Assembly: GCA_043769005.1 (NCBI GenBank)
Contig: JAYVJV010000160.1
Coordinates: forward strand, 1 to 23,757
Length of the DNA: 23,757 bases
Origin: JAAFIP01 sp043769005
GTDB lineage: Bacteria; Pseudomonadota; Gammaproteobacteria; Burkholderiales; Burkholderiaceae_C
Reading direction: 5' to 3'
Shown: one piece after another, positions 6,757 to 15,432 of the stretch
Numbering within the stretch: the stretch's first letter is position 1
Layout of the letters: every line of letters starts with the position of its first letter
Program-made: the position numbers and the translations under genes
Notes under the pieces: generated by a model
What the model was told of the DNA's origin: nothing
What the model saw: the letters and a program-made list of their open reading frames with translations, nothing else
Databases searched by the model: none

Positions 6757-8082
6757 ATGCACCGTGAAGTAAAGACCTCTGCGTCGCTGGACAGTTTGCC
6801 AGCCGCGCCTCACCCCAGCCCTGCGTGCTGGCGCACGGCCAGTGTGGGCGACATCGCCGCCGCACTGCCCCGCCTGCGCAGCCTGAGCCTGCAGGTGGTG
6901 GATGCCTATGCCGCAGCAGGTGCCTTGCATGTGCCTTTTAGCGACGCGCTGAACCCACCGCTGTGGGAGTTGGGCCATATTGCCTGGTACCAAGAAAGCT
7001 GGATCGCCCGCAACCCGCAGCGCGATGCGGGGGTGCGCTACAACCACGCGTTGCCATTGCTCCCCTCCATTTTGGAGCAGGCTGACCAATGGTATGACTC
7101 TGGCACCGTGGCCCACGCTACCCGCTGGGATCTGCCGCTGCTGGACGGCCAAGCCTGCAAAGCCTATTTGGCGGCTACGCTGGCGCAAACTCTGGCGCTG
7201 CTGGCCCAGGCTGGCAGCAGTGACGATGCGCTGTATTTTTATCGCCTGGTGCTGTTTCACGAAGCCATGCACCTAGAGGCCGCTGTCTATATGGCGCAGG
7301 CACTGGGCGTGCCGCTAGCGCTGCACCTTGCGCCACATGCCAAGCCTTTAGGCACGCACGATGCTATATATTCAGTAGCTGCTTACGCTGATAAATACGG
7401 TCCTACAGCCCAATTGCATCTACCAAAACAGACCTGGACACTGGGCCACAGCGGCCCAGGCTTTGCCTTTGACAACGAGCTGGGCGCGAATGCCGTGCCC
7501 TTGGCGCAGTGTGCGATAGATGCCGCCCCGGTGAGTTTTGGGCAGTACCTGGCCTACGCGCAGGCTACGGGCTGCGCGCTGCCGCGCTATGTGCAACGCT
7601 GCACCAGCGGCTACGAGCACCAGGTGTTTGGCCAGTGGCTACCCTTGCCCCTCGCCAGCCCCGCCGTGCACCTGAGCTACCACGAGGCGCAGGCCTATTG
7701 CCTGTGGGCAGGCCGCAGGCTACCTACCGAGGCCGAGTGGGAATGCGCGGCGGTGACGTATGGCGACATGGCGGATGGCAATACGCAGCAGGGGGCTAAA
7801 GTGCATGGTGATGCAACGCATCCTGATACATCGCAGGGCACAGTTCAAACAATTTTCACTTGGGGCACAGTCTGGGAATGGACGGCCAGCACCTTCAACC
7901 CCTACCCCGGTTTTGTCACCCATCCCTACCGCGACTACTCCGAACCCTGGTTTGGCAGCCGCCCGGTATTGCGCGGTGCGTGCGCGGCCACCCAGCCCAT
8001 GATGCGCAATCCGAAATACCGCAACTACTTTATGCCCCAGCGCACCGATATTTACGCAGGCTTTCGCACCTGTGCGCTGTGA
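6757..8082 (+). CDS. senA: Selenoneine synthase SenA (EgtB-like non-heme iron enzyme)
   Basis: SenA joins hercynine to the selenosugar at the imidazole C2 position using O2, leading to selenoneine. From the ATG at 6757 it has 441 residues. The N-terminal DinB_2-like domain carries the iron ligands: His74 in ELGHIAW, and His168 and His172 in LFHEAMHLE. The C-terminal formylglycine-enzyme-like domain contains GFAFDNE (236-242), LPTEAEWE (322-329), VWEWTAS and the closing YRNYF...GFRTCAL. The frame is open further upstream to 6622, but that would overlap most of the 5' part of senB, so 6757 is preferred; a GTG at 6844 is possible. It is called SenA rather than ergothioneine EgtB because SenB and SelD are neighbours. 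Residues about 202-218, in the interdomain linker, are encoded by an interspersed repeat. The gene converges with egtD, 18 bp apart. Confidence 0.9.
   Translation: MHREVKTSASLDSLPAAPHPSPACWRTASVGDIAAALPRLRSLSLQVVDAYAAAGALHVPFSDALNPPLWELGHIAWYQESWIARNPQRDAGVRYNHALPLLPSILEQADQWYDSGTVAHATRWDLPLLDGQACKAYLAATLAQTLALLAQAGSSDDALYFYRLVLFHEAMHLEAAVYMAQALGVPLALHLAPHAKPLGTHDAIYSVAAYADKYGPTAQLHLPKQTWTLGHSGPGFAFDNELGANAVPLAQCAIDAAPVSFGQYLAYAQATGCALPRYVQRCTSGYEHQVFGQWLPLPLASPAVHLSYHEAQAYCLWAGRRLPTEAEWECAAVTYGDMADGNTQQGAKVHGDATHPDTSQGTVQTIFTWGTVWEWTASTFNPYPGFVTHPYRDYSEPWFGSRPVLRGACAATQPMMRNPKYRNYFMPQRTDIYAGFRTCAL
7361..7411 (+). repeat. TAGCTGCTTACGC-family copy inside senA (copy 3)
   Basis: GCTATATATT, then AGTAGCTGCTTACGCTG and TCCTACAGCC, matches the intergenic copy at 10281-10328 over its whole length. 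It is in frame within senA and encodes roughly DAIYSVAAYADKYGPTA, in the variable linker between the DinB-like and formylglycine-enzyme-like domains, where an insertion would be tolerated. Confidence 0.75.
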
Positions 8083-8100
8083 ACGGCATGTTGTACCGCG

Positions 8101-9117
8101 TCAAAGCGGCTGCAGCCCCGCCCAAAACACAGCAAAGTAGTCGCGCTCATCGGTCCAGACTTTTGGAGCTGCAAAGCCCGCAGCAGCCAGCAATGCGCTA
8201 AAGCTTTCTAACGTCCATTTGTACGAGTTCTCGGTGTGTATGCGCTCGCCCGACATAAAGTGGCGTTGCTCACTGCCACCGTCGGCGCCACTAGCACCGT
8301 CGGCATGGGGCCAGGTCACGCGCACATCCCGCTTGGCCTCTACATGCATTTCTATACGCGACTGCTGCGCGTTAAAAAAGGCCACATGTCGCCAGTCGCG
8401 CACTTCAAAATTACTGCCCAGCAAGGTGTTGATGTGGCGCAGCATGTTCAGATTAAACGCGGCTGTCACGCCCAGCGCGTCGTCGTAGGCAGGCTCCAGC
8501 ACTTCGGTGGGTTTGACCAAATCTACGCCAATCAGCAGGCCACTGCCTGCTGCGCCGCTGGCACACAGCGCACGGATGCGTTGCAACAGTGCCAGCGATT
8601 CTGCGGGGCCAAAGTTGCTGATGCTCGACCCAGGGTAAAAGGCAATCACGGGCTGGGCGCGCAGTGCATGCGCCAGCGCGGGGGGCAAATCCAGCGTGCT
8701 GGAAAAGTCCATTCCCACACCCGTCATGCTGATCTGCGGATGTTGTTTGGCGAGTGCCGCCAACACACCGCGCAAGTAGCCCACCGAAATATCCACGGCA
8801 ATGTATTGGCTGGGTTGCAAGGTGGCAAACAAGCCTGCTGCTTTGGTGCAATTGCCTGCGCCCAAGTCCACCAGGCACGCGCCAGCGGGCAGGGTGCTTG
8901 CCAGTGCCTGGCCTTGGGCCGTAAAAATGGCAGATTCGGTGCGCGTGGGGTAGTACTCTGGCAGCTCTGTGATGGCATCAAACAGGCGCGAGCCAAGCTG
9001 GTCGTAGAGGTATTTGGGCGAGGTGTGGGCTTGCGCTGCACGCAGGCCGTTGGCCAGCTCGGCGCGGATGCTTTTGGGGTCAGCGGTGTACAGGTCAAAA
9101 AAGCGCAGTTCAGTCAT
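8101..9117 (-). CDS. egtD: L-histidine N-alpha-methyltransferase EgtD (hercynine synthase)
   Basis: EgtD trimethylates histidine with three S-adenosylmethionine molecules to give hercynine, the acceptor used by SenA. The 338 residues match the family. SPKYLYDQLGSRLFD is at 33-47, ELPEYYPTRTE at 51-61, the SAM loop LVDLGAGNCTK at 82-92, Asp109 in AVDIS, YPGSSISNF at 161-169, YDDALGVTAAFN at 211-222, and IHTENSYKW at 293-301. Asn168, Glu296 and Ser298 correspond by motif to the histidine-binding residues known in mycobacterial EgtD. It is transcribed against senA and divergently from the importer. Having egtD beside senABC gives the locus its own hercynine supply. No egtA, egtC or egtE is seen, so ergothioneine synthesis by the mycobacterial route is not encoded here. 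Confidence 0.95.
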   Translation of the reverse strand: MTELRFFDLYTADPKSIRAELANGLRAAQAHTSPKYLYDQLGSRLFDAITELPEYYPTRTESAIFTAQGQALASTLPAGACLVDLGAGNCTKAAGLFATLQPSQYIAVDISVGYLRGVLAALAKQHPQISMTGVGMDFSSTLDLPPALAHALRAQPVIAFYPGSSISNFGPAESLALLQRIRALCASGAAGSGLLIGVDLVKPTEVLEPAYDDALGVTAAFNLNMLRHINTLLGSNFEVRDWRHVAFFNAQQSRIEMHVEAKRDVRVTWPHADGASGADGGSEQRHFMSGERIHTENSYKWTLESFSALLAAAGFAAPKVWTDERDYFAVFWAGLQPL

Positions 9118-9165
9118 AGACTTTTATCATGGGTGTGGGTGTTTTGTAAGGAGTAGAGATATTCA

Positions 9166-9210
9166 ATGACTAAACGCCATGCTTGTTTTTGGTCATGGTA
9201 CAGGTACTAA
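9166..9210 (+). other. Possible 14-codon leader ORF upstream of the importer
   Basis: A strong Shine-Dalgarno AAGGAG (9148-9153) precedes an ATG at 9166 by 12 nt. The ORF reads MTKRHACFWSWYRY and stops at 9208-9210, about 165 nt before the receptor gene. It is rich in aromatic residues, with one Cys. It may be a regulatory leader peptide or chance; spacing is longer than ideal and no attenuator hairpin was identified. The rest of the 9118-9374 intergenic region should hold the divergent promoters of egtD and the importer, but I could not identify convincing -35/-10 pairs. Confidence 0.15.
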
Positions 9211-9374
9211 TCTTACACGGGGGCAATTCGGCGTGTGTGTCGTGTCCTCTATTACCAGACTAGCCGCGTTGTACAGTGGCTTGCCTATAGTGGGTGTGCC
9301 TGCACGGTTTTTGAAATCCTGACAGAATGCAACAGCGTCTCCTTCCGAGGGACTTTTTTTTAGGGAAGCTATCT

Positions 9375-10247
9375 ATGCGTCATTTCTCTCTGCGTCGTTT
9401 AGTTGTGGCATCTGCCTTGCTGGTGGTCGGTGTATCGACTATGGGCACCGCTATGGCCCAACAGGTCTTTCGCGTCACCACCATTCCCGAAGAGGCGGCC
9501 ACTGAGCAAGTGCGCAAGTTTGGCCCTATCGTCAAATACCTGGAGGCTAAGCTGGGCCAAAAGGTCGAGTTTTTGCCTGTGAGCGACTACCCGGCTGCGG
9601 TGGAGGCGCTGGTTAATAAACAGGTAGACATGGTGTGGTTCGGTGGGTTTACTTTTGTGCAAGCTAATGTGCGCTCAGGCGGCAAGATTGTGCCCATTGC
9701 CCAGCGCGAGGAAGACACCAAGTTCCAGTCGGTCTTTATCACCAAGCCCGATTCGGGCATTACCACCCTGGCCGACCTCAAAGGCAAGCAGGTCAGTTTT
9801 GGTTCGCAGTCGTCTACCTCGGGCCATCTCATGCCCCGCAGCTATTTGCTGCAAGCCAATATGGACCCCGACAAAGACTTCAAGCGCGTGGCCTACTCGG
9901 GCGCGCACGATGCCACCATTGCCTCAGTCGTCAGCGGCAAGGTAGACGCTGCGGCGCTGGACATCACGGTGTGGAACAAGTTTGTCAAAGAAGGCAAGGT
10001 CACCGAGAAAGATGCCAAGGTGTTCTACACCACGCCGGGTTACTACAACTACAACTGGTCTGTGCACGCCGATATGCCAGCGGCCCAACGTGAGCGCGTG
10101 ACCAAGGCGCTGCTCGACCTTGACCCCAAAACACCCGAAGGCAAGGAAATTTTGGACCTGAACCGCGCTACGCGCTACATTCCCACCAAAGCCGAAAACT
10201 ACAAAGGCATCGAAACTGCCGCACGCAGTGCAGGTTTGCTCAAGTAA
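9375..10247 (+). CDS. Periplasmic binding protein of a putative selenium-oxyanion ABC importer (PhnD-like)
   Basis: Extracytoplasmic receptor of the phosphate/phosphite/phosphonate-binding (PhnD) superfamily. The frame opens at 9327, but ATG 9375 has an AGGGA 8 nt upstream and begins a normal Sec signal (MRHFSLRRLVVASALL..., cleavage likely after AMA), giving 290 residues. Fold landmarks are VSDYPAAVEALVNKQVDMVWFGG, FGSQSSTSGHLMPRSYLL, YSGAHDATIASVVSGKVDAAALD and YYNYNW. These fit the branch annotated in databases, as I recall it, as 'putative selenate ABC transporter substrate-binding protein'. It heads an operon with an ATPase and two permeases and adjoins the selenoneine genes, which supports a selenium ligand. 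Phosphonate or phosphite remain alternatives; no phn catabolic genes are present. Confidence 0.88.
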   Translation: MRHFSLRRLVVASALLVVGVSTMGTAMAQQVFRVTTIPEEAATEQVRKFGPIVKYLEAKLGQKVEFLPVSDYPAAVEALVNKQVDMVWFGGFTFVQANVRSGGKIVPIAQREEDTKFQSVFITKPDSGITTLADLKGKQVSFGSQSSTSGHLMPRSYLLQANMDPDKDFKRVAYSGAHDATIASVVSGKVDAAALDITVWNKFVKEGKVTEKDAKVFYTTPGYYNYNWSVHADMPAAQRERVTKALLDLDPKTPEGKEILDLNRATRYIPTKAENYKGIETAARSAGLLK

Positions 10248-10280
10248 GTGAGTGTTTGGGCTACTATGGTGACGCAATCA

Positions 10281-10328
10281 GCTATTTATTTTATAGCTGC
10301 TTACGCTTTTATCTATTGGGCTACAGGC
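10281..10328 (+). repeat. TAGCTGCTTACGC-family copy between receptor and ATPase genes (copy 4)
   Basis: GCTATTTATTTTATAGCTGC, then TTACGC, a T-rich stretch and ATTGGGCTACAGGC: one of the best-preserved copies. It fills most of the 103-bp gap between the binding-protein stop (10247) and the ATPase start (10351) inside the presumed operon. Confidence 0.8.
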
Positions 10329-10350
10329 TAATTTAATATAAAAAAAGTCC

Positions 10351-11187
10351 ATGGATATCACCCTAGACAGCCTCAGTGCCAGGCACCCGGCAGCGGCCAG
10401 TGCAGCGCCGCCTGCCATGCGCGCCGTCACGCTACAGATTGCCAGTGGTGAGCATGTGGCGGTGATCGGCCCATCGGGTGCAGGTAAAACCACCTTGCTG
10501 CACACCCTGGCCTGCGCGCTGCGCCCGGCCTCGGGTGCTTTGCACTTGGGTGGGCGTGCGCCCTGGCTGCTTTCTACTGCTGATTTGCAAAAGCTGCGCG
10601 GTGACCTATTTTTAGCGCCGCAGGTGCCGCCCCTGCCGCCGCGCCAGCGCGTGATTACAGCGGTGCTGGCCGGGCGTTTGCCACGGCAGTCGCTGCTGGC
10701 CAGCCTACGCAGTTTGTTCTACCCCACCCACATCGCCTTGGCCGACGCTGCGCTGGCGCGTTTTGATTTGAGCGAAAAACTTTTTGAGCGTGTCGACAGG
10801 CTCTCAGGCGGCGAGCGCCAGCGCGTAGGTCTGGCCCGTGCATTGGCCAGCGAGGCCCAGCTGCTGCTGGTCGACGAGCCGCTGAGTGCGCTCGACCCCA
10901 CCCGCGCGGTACAGGCCATCAACACCTTGACCCAAGTAGCGCGTGAGAAGGGCGCTACCTTGGTGACCACCTTGCACCATGTGGAGATGGCGCTGGCGCA
11001 CTTCCCCCGCATCATCGGCATGCGCGCTGGCGTGGTGGCGTTTGACTTGCCTGCCGCGCAGGTGACACCCCAGCGGCTGCAAGAGCTGTACGCCCAGCAC
11101 CTGCACGAGCTGACCGGGCCAGCGCCCGATGTGCCCGATGCCAGTGTGGTAGCGCCGCCCTTGCCCGTCGTGATGCATTGCAGGTAA
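10351..11187 (+). CDS. ABC importer ATPase (PhnC-like)
   Basis: Cytoplasmic nucleotide-binding subunit that powers the importer. Walker A GPSGAGKT is at 40-47, the Q-loop LAPQVPPLP near 88-96, the signature LSGGERQR at 151-158, Walker B LLLVDEP at 171-177, and the H-loop in TTLHHVE near 206-212. The 278 residues include a Pro/Val-rich C-terminal tail of about 30 residues beyond the usual core. It starts at ATG 10351 after an A-rich stretch with no strong Shine-Dalgarno, and its stop is 5 bp before the first permease start, so the two are probably translationally coupled. The substrate is inferred from the linked receptor. Confidence 0.9.
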   Translation: MDITLDSLSARHPAAASAAPPAMRAVTLQIASGEHVAVIGPSGAGKTTLLHTLACALRPASGALHLGGRAPWLLSTADLQKLRGDLFLAPQVPPLPPRQRVITAVLAGRLPRQSLLASLRSLFYPTHIALADAALARFDLSEKLFERVDRLSGGERQRVGLARALASEAQLLLVDEPLSALDPTRAVQAINTLTQVAREKGATLVTTLHHVEMALAHFPRIIGMRAGVVAFDLPAAQVTPQRLQELYAQHLHELTGPAPDVPDASVVAPPLPVVMHCR

Positions 11188-11192
11188 ATAGC

Positions 11193-12047
11193 ATGGCAGT
11201 CTTGGCTGGCTCAGCGCCTGTTCCCACCCGGGTGCCCGCCACGCGCGACCCGGCATGGGCTGGCCGCGTGTTTTGGATGCTGGCGGGTCTGGTGCTGCTG
11301 TGGCCCATGCTGGTGCTCACCGAGTTCAAGCCCTGGGTTTTGCTGGAGCCCGGCAGTATGAAGCCCACACTCAAATTTGTAGCTGATTTTTTCCCGCCCA
11401 AGATCGAGGGCGAATTTTTATGGCTGGTAGCCAAAGAAACCTGGCGCACCGTGGCCATTGCCACGGCGGGCATTGCGCTGGCTTTGCTACTGGCGGTGCC
11501 TTTGGCCTTGCTGTCGGTGCGCGTGCTGTCGGTGTCGGCCCTGGCTGGGCGCATGAACGCGCTACCCAGCGCTGTGCGCACAGTGGTGCGCTGGCTGATG
11601 ATTGTGCTGCGCAGCATCCCCGAGCTGATCTGGGCGCTGGTGTTTGTGCGTGTGGTGGGCCTGGGGCCCACGGCGGGCGTGATAGCCATTGCGCTCACCT
11701 ATGGCGGCATGCTGGGCAAAGTGTATGCCGAGATTTTGGAAAGCGGCGAAGGCCACGCCACCCAAAGCCTGCTGCGTAACGGCAGTGGCCGCCTACAGGC
11801 CTTTTTCTATGCCCTGCTGCCGCAAAACGCCGCAGAACTGACCAGCTATACCGTGTACCGCTGGGAGTGCGCTATCCGCAGCTCTGCGGTGCTGGGCTTT
11901 GTGGGTGCTGGTGGCCTGGGCCAGCAGATGGACGCGTCTATGAAAATGTTCAACGGCTCGGAAGTGGCCACCATGCTGCTGGTGTTTATGGCCCTGGTCT
12001 GGCTGGCCGACCGCGCCAGTTCCTGGCTGCGAGTGCAATTGGGATGA
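11193..12047 (+). CDS. ABC importer permease 1 (PhnE-like)
   Basis: Inner-membrane permease of 284 residues with several hydrophobic segments (WMLAGLVLLWPMLVLT, IATAGIALALLLAVPLALL and others). A PhnE-type signature runs through the cytoplasmic coupling loop and last helices: LRSIPELIWAL, YGGMLGKVYAEILESGEGHATQ, and SYTVYRWECAIRSSAVLGFVGAGGLG. A TTG at 11178 also opens the frame and would overlap the ATPase stop, but ATG 11193, 5 bp after that stop, is the simpler start. It would form a heterodimer with the next gene product. The shadow frames inside it are not genes. Confidence 0.9.
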   Translation: MAVLAGSAPVPTRVPATRDPAWAGRVFWMLAGLVLLWPMLVLTEFKPWVLLEPGSMKPTLKFVADFFPPKIEGEFLWLVAKETWRTVAIATAGIALALLLAVPLALLSVRVLSVSALAGRMNALPSAVRTVVRWLMIVLRSIPELIWALVFVRVVGLGPTAGVIAIALTYGGMLGKVYAEILESGEGHATQSLLRNGSGRLQAFFYALLPQNAAELTSYTVYRWECAIRSSAVLGFVGAGGLGQQMDASMKMFNGSEVATMLLVFMALVWLADRASSWLRVQLG

Positions 12048-12054
12048 GCAATTC

Positions 12055-12966
12055 ATGACGCTACCAGAAGGAGGCCAGCGCGGCGCCGGGCCGCCCCAAG
12101 GCGCGCTAGCCCCCTTGGGGGGCAGCGAAGTACACGCAGTGACGAGCGTGGGGGCCAGTAACGAAAGATTCAGGCTACCGCCGCCACTGTTTGATGCGCG
12201 TTGCAAAGCCTGCTGGTTTGTCTTTGGTTTGATGTGCCTGACCGTGGCCAGCTTTTGGACCCTGGAGCTTAAGTGGGCACAGTTTTTCAGCCTGGACGCG
12301 GCCACCAAAATGGGCAAGTTCATCGGCGAGCTGATGGTACCGGAAGTTGCGCCCAAGTTTTTAAGCAAACTGTTTTGGTCCACCTGCGAAACCCTGGCCA
12401 TGAGCGCGCTGGGCACCTTGATAGCCGCCATCCTCGGCCTTGCCCTGGCAGTGCCTGCCAGCAAGGCCTATGCAGGCGACCCGGCCCGCTGGCGCGGCAT
12501 CACCCGCCTAGTGCTCAATGCGCTGCGCAGCATCCCCGAGCTGGTGTGGGCGGCGCTGCTGCTCATCAGCGCCGGGCTGGGGCCGTTTGCGGGCACGCTG
12601 GCCCTGGCGCTGCACACCAGCGGCGTGCTGGGCCGCCTGTTTGCCGAGAGCCTGGAGAACGCACCACCCGGCCCTGCTACCGCTCTGCGCACCCACGGCG
12701 TGGCTGAAGGCCGGGTGTTTTGGTACGCCACCTTCCCGCAGGTGTTGCCCCAGCTGATGAGCTACACCCTGTACCGCTGGGAGAACAACATCCGCGCGGC
12801 TGCCGTGCTGGGTGTGGTGGGCGCGGGTGGCCTGGGCCAGATGCTGGCCTTTCATATGGGCCTGTTTCAGATGGGTGAGACCAGCAGCATTTTGATATCC
12901 ATGATGTTATTGGTGGCGCTGGTTGACGCAGTGAGCTATTGGGCGCGGCGGGGGATGATGCGGTAA
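12055..12966 (+). CDS. ABC importer permease 2 (PhnE-like) with repeat-derived N-terminus
   Basis: Paralogue of permease 1, sharing LRSIPELVWA, SYTLYRWENNIRAAAVLGVVGAGGLGQ and the overall layout; the two probably pair in the membrane. It has 303 residues from the ATG at 12055, 7 bp after the preceding stop. The first 35 or so residues (Gly/Pro/Ala-rich, before FRLPPPLFDARCKACWF) are encoded by a palindromic repeat at 12083-12155 and look non-native. An in-frame GTG at 12148 would start translation after most of the repeat. Transmembrane segments begin near residue 53. It ends the importer operon; 84 nt of unremarkable T/G-rich sequence separate its stop from the hairpin element at 13051. Confidence 0.88.
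   Translation: MTLPEGGQRGAGPPQGALAPLGGSEVHAVTSVGASNERFRLPPPLFDARCKACWFVFGLMCLTVASFWTLELKWAQFFSLDAATKMGKFIGELMVPEVAPKFLSKLFWSTCETLAMSALGTLIAAILGLALAVPASKAYAGDPARWRGITRLVLNALRSIPELVWAALLLISAGLGPFAGTLALALHTSGVLGRLFAESLENAPPGPATALRTHGVAEGRVFWYATFPQVLPQLMSYTLYRWENNIRAAAVLGVVGAGGLGQMLAFHMGLFQMGETSSILISMMLLVALVDAVSYWARRGMMR
12083..12155. repeat. Palindromic repeat forming the 5' end of the permease 2 gene
   Basis: GGGCCGCCCCAAG, a short spacer, CCCCCTTGGGGGGCAGCG, then CGCAGTGACGAGCGTGGGGG. CCCCAAG (12094-12100) pairs with CTTGGGG (12114-12120). It resembles, from memory, a repeat often seen between genes in Comamonadaceae. Here it is read as the beginning of a coding region. Confidence 0.6.
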
Positions 12967-13050
12967 TTTTTCGGGTGTTGTTGCTCGGGGTTTTGTTTTC
13001 GACGTTTGTGGTGTGCTGGTATGTTTTGCCGCGATGGGGCTTGGCTCCGG

Positions 13051-13277
13051 GCGATTGAGCGCATGCTGACCGCCCTCATACTGGAGTACCAGAAATCGGT
13101 CGGTCAGCACACGCTCAATCGCCTCGCGACCACCTAGGCGCGCTACCCGTAGTCTCCGGGAAGTCTTTGCAGAAACTACGGGTAGCGCGCTACCATGGAC
13201 ACGAGGTGGGTTAGCGTATGCAAATTGACCGATTTCTGGTACTCCAGTATGAGGGCGATTTGCATGCGCTAACCCAC
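13051..13277. repeat. Composite three-hairpin element, copy 1
   Basis: Hairpin A has 21-nt arms at 13051-13071 and 13102-13122 (19/21 paired) around a 30-nt loop 13072-13101 that begins GCCCTCATA and ends AAATCGGTC. A 15-nt spacer follows. Hairpin B has perfect 16-nt arms at 13138-13153 and 13175-13190 (GCGCGCTACCCGTAGT) and a 21-nt loop. After another 15-nt spacer, hairpin C has 21-nt arms at 13206-13226 and 13257-13277 (19/21, both exceptions G-T) around a 30-nt loop 13227-13256 that is the exact reverse complement of loop A. The loop core CTGG-AGTA-CCAG can itself form a mini-stem. It lies between two convergent genes. I do not recognise it as a named element. Confidence 0.9.
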
Positions 13278-13356
13278 CCGAAGAGATGCTGCCTAGCGAT
13301 CTAAGGTTGGCTATCCAAAAACGTATTTAGTAACTGCAGTGGTAGGAAATTTCATT

Positions 13357-13402
13357 GGTAGACCAACAAATACGGGCGTAAGCAGCTACCAATTATGTAG
13401 CA
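13357..13402 (-). repeat. TAGCTGCTTACGC-family copy abutting the acyl-CoA synthetase stop (copy 5)
   Basis: Read on the minus strand: TGCTACATAATTGGTAGCTG, then CTTACGCCCG and TTTGTTGGTCTACC. It begins directly after the TGA of the acyl-CoA synthetase gene, the same position relative to a stop codon as the copies at 15229 and 16189. The preceding stretch 13278-13356 shows nothing recognisable. Confidence 0.75.
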
Positions 13403-15082
<1,680 letters not shown>

Positions 15083-15228
15083 GCTGTGCTCCTAATTATT
15101 TTCATTGGAATAAGGGCGTAACTCTAGCCGATTTAACCCGCCTTGTAACTGGTTGTTGACCCTTATAGTGATACTTACAACTTGTCTGTGCAAGGTCTGG
15201 CGCAGTGCAGTTTTGGAGGTCATTTAAG

Positions 15229-15275
15229 GCTCTAGCCCAATGAAATAATGCGTAAGCAGCTATTTAATTTATAGC
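15229..15275 (-). repeat. TAGCTGCTTACGC-family copy (copy 6), part of a duplicated 108-bp segment
   Basis: On the minus strand: GCTATAAATTAAATAGCTGC, then TTACGCATTA and TTGGGCTAGAGC. Together with the adjoining gene relic it matches 16189-16296 at a constant offset of 960 bp without gaps. Confidence 0.8.
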
Positions 15276-15336
15276 ATCTTGCGTTTACCAAGCGACGCAA
15301 TTAGATGCCGCACACCAAAGTTCCACGGTGCAATCT
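15269..15336 (-). pseudogene. Relic of the 3' end of a second FAH-family dehydratase gene
   Basis: Read on the minus strand this encodes IAPWNFGVRHLIASLGKRKM followed by L and TAA. It aligns without gaps to the last residues of the intact FAH-family protein ending at 16229 (IAPWSFGVRHLIASLAQRKL plus L). Identity at DNA level, over the 108 bp including the repeat, is about 85 percent by eye (16 differences). The rest of the reading frame is absent. The toxin-antitoxin module and a small hypothetical gene occupy the interval between relic and intact gene. Confidence 0.8.
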
Positions 15337-15389
15337 TTGAGCCTGCCTTGTCCGGGCCTCTTCGCCTATTACTTTGAGCGACTGTTGAT

Positions 15390-15423
15390 GCAACTCATGT
15401 TGCCTCTCTTGATTTGTGATAAT
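15390..15423 (+). promoter_or_regulatory. Possible toxin-antitoxin promoter/operator
   Basis: An extended -10-like TGTGATAAT ends at 15423, ten bases before the antitoxin ATG. Just upstream GCAAC (15390-15394) and GTTGC (15399-15403) form a small inverted repeat that could be an operator for the antitoxin or toxin-antitoxin complex, as is usual for such modules. No matching -35 at normal spacing was seen. A transcript from this promoter would have almost no leader. Confidence 0.25.
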
Positions 15424-15432
15424 CTACCAGCC

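Noticed and set aside
8083..8100. Bidirectional terminator between senA and egtD
   Set aside because: Only 18 bp, with no hairpin or T run.
9240..9374. Sigma70 promoter for the importer (TATAGT near 9287)
   Set aside because: No -35 element at acceptable spacing; the match is too weak to annotate.
12907..13110. Small frames containing TDRFLVLQYEG (also 17532-17762)
   Set aside because: The shared peptide is a translation of the 30-nt loop of the hairpin element; the surrounding residues are unrelated and there is no ribosome site.
13051..13277. Integron attC sites
   Set aside because: No GTTRRRY-type R boxes or cassette genes; the loops rather than the arms are conserved.
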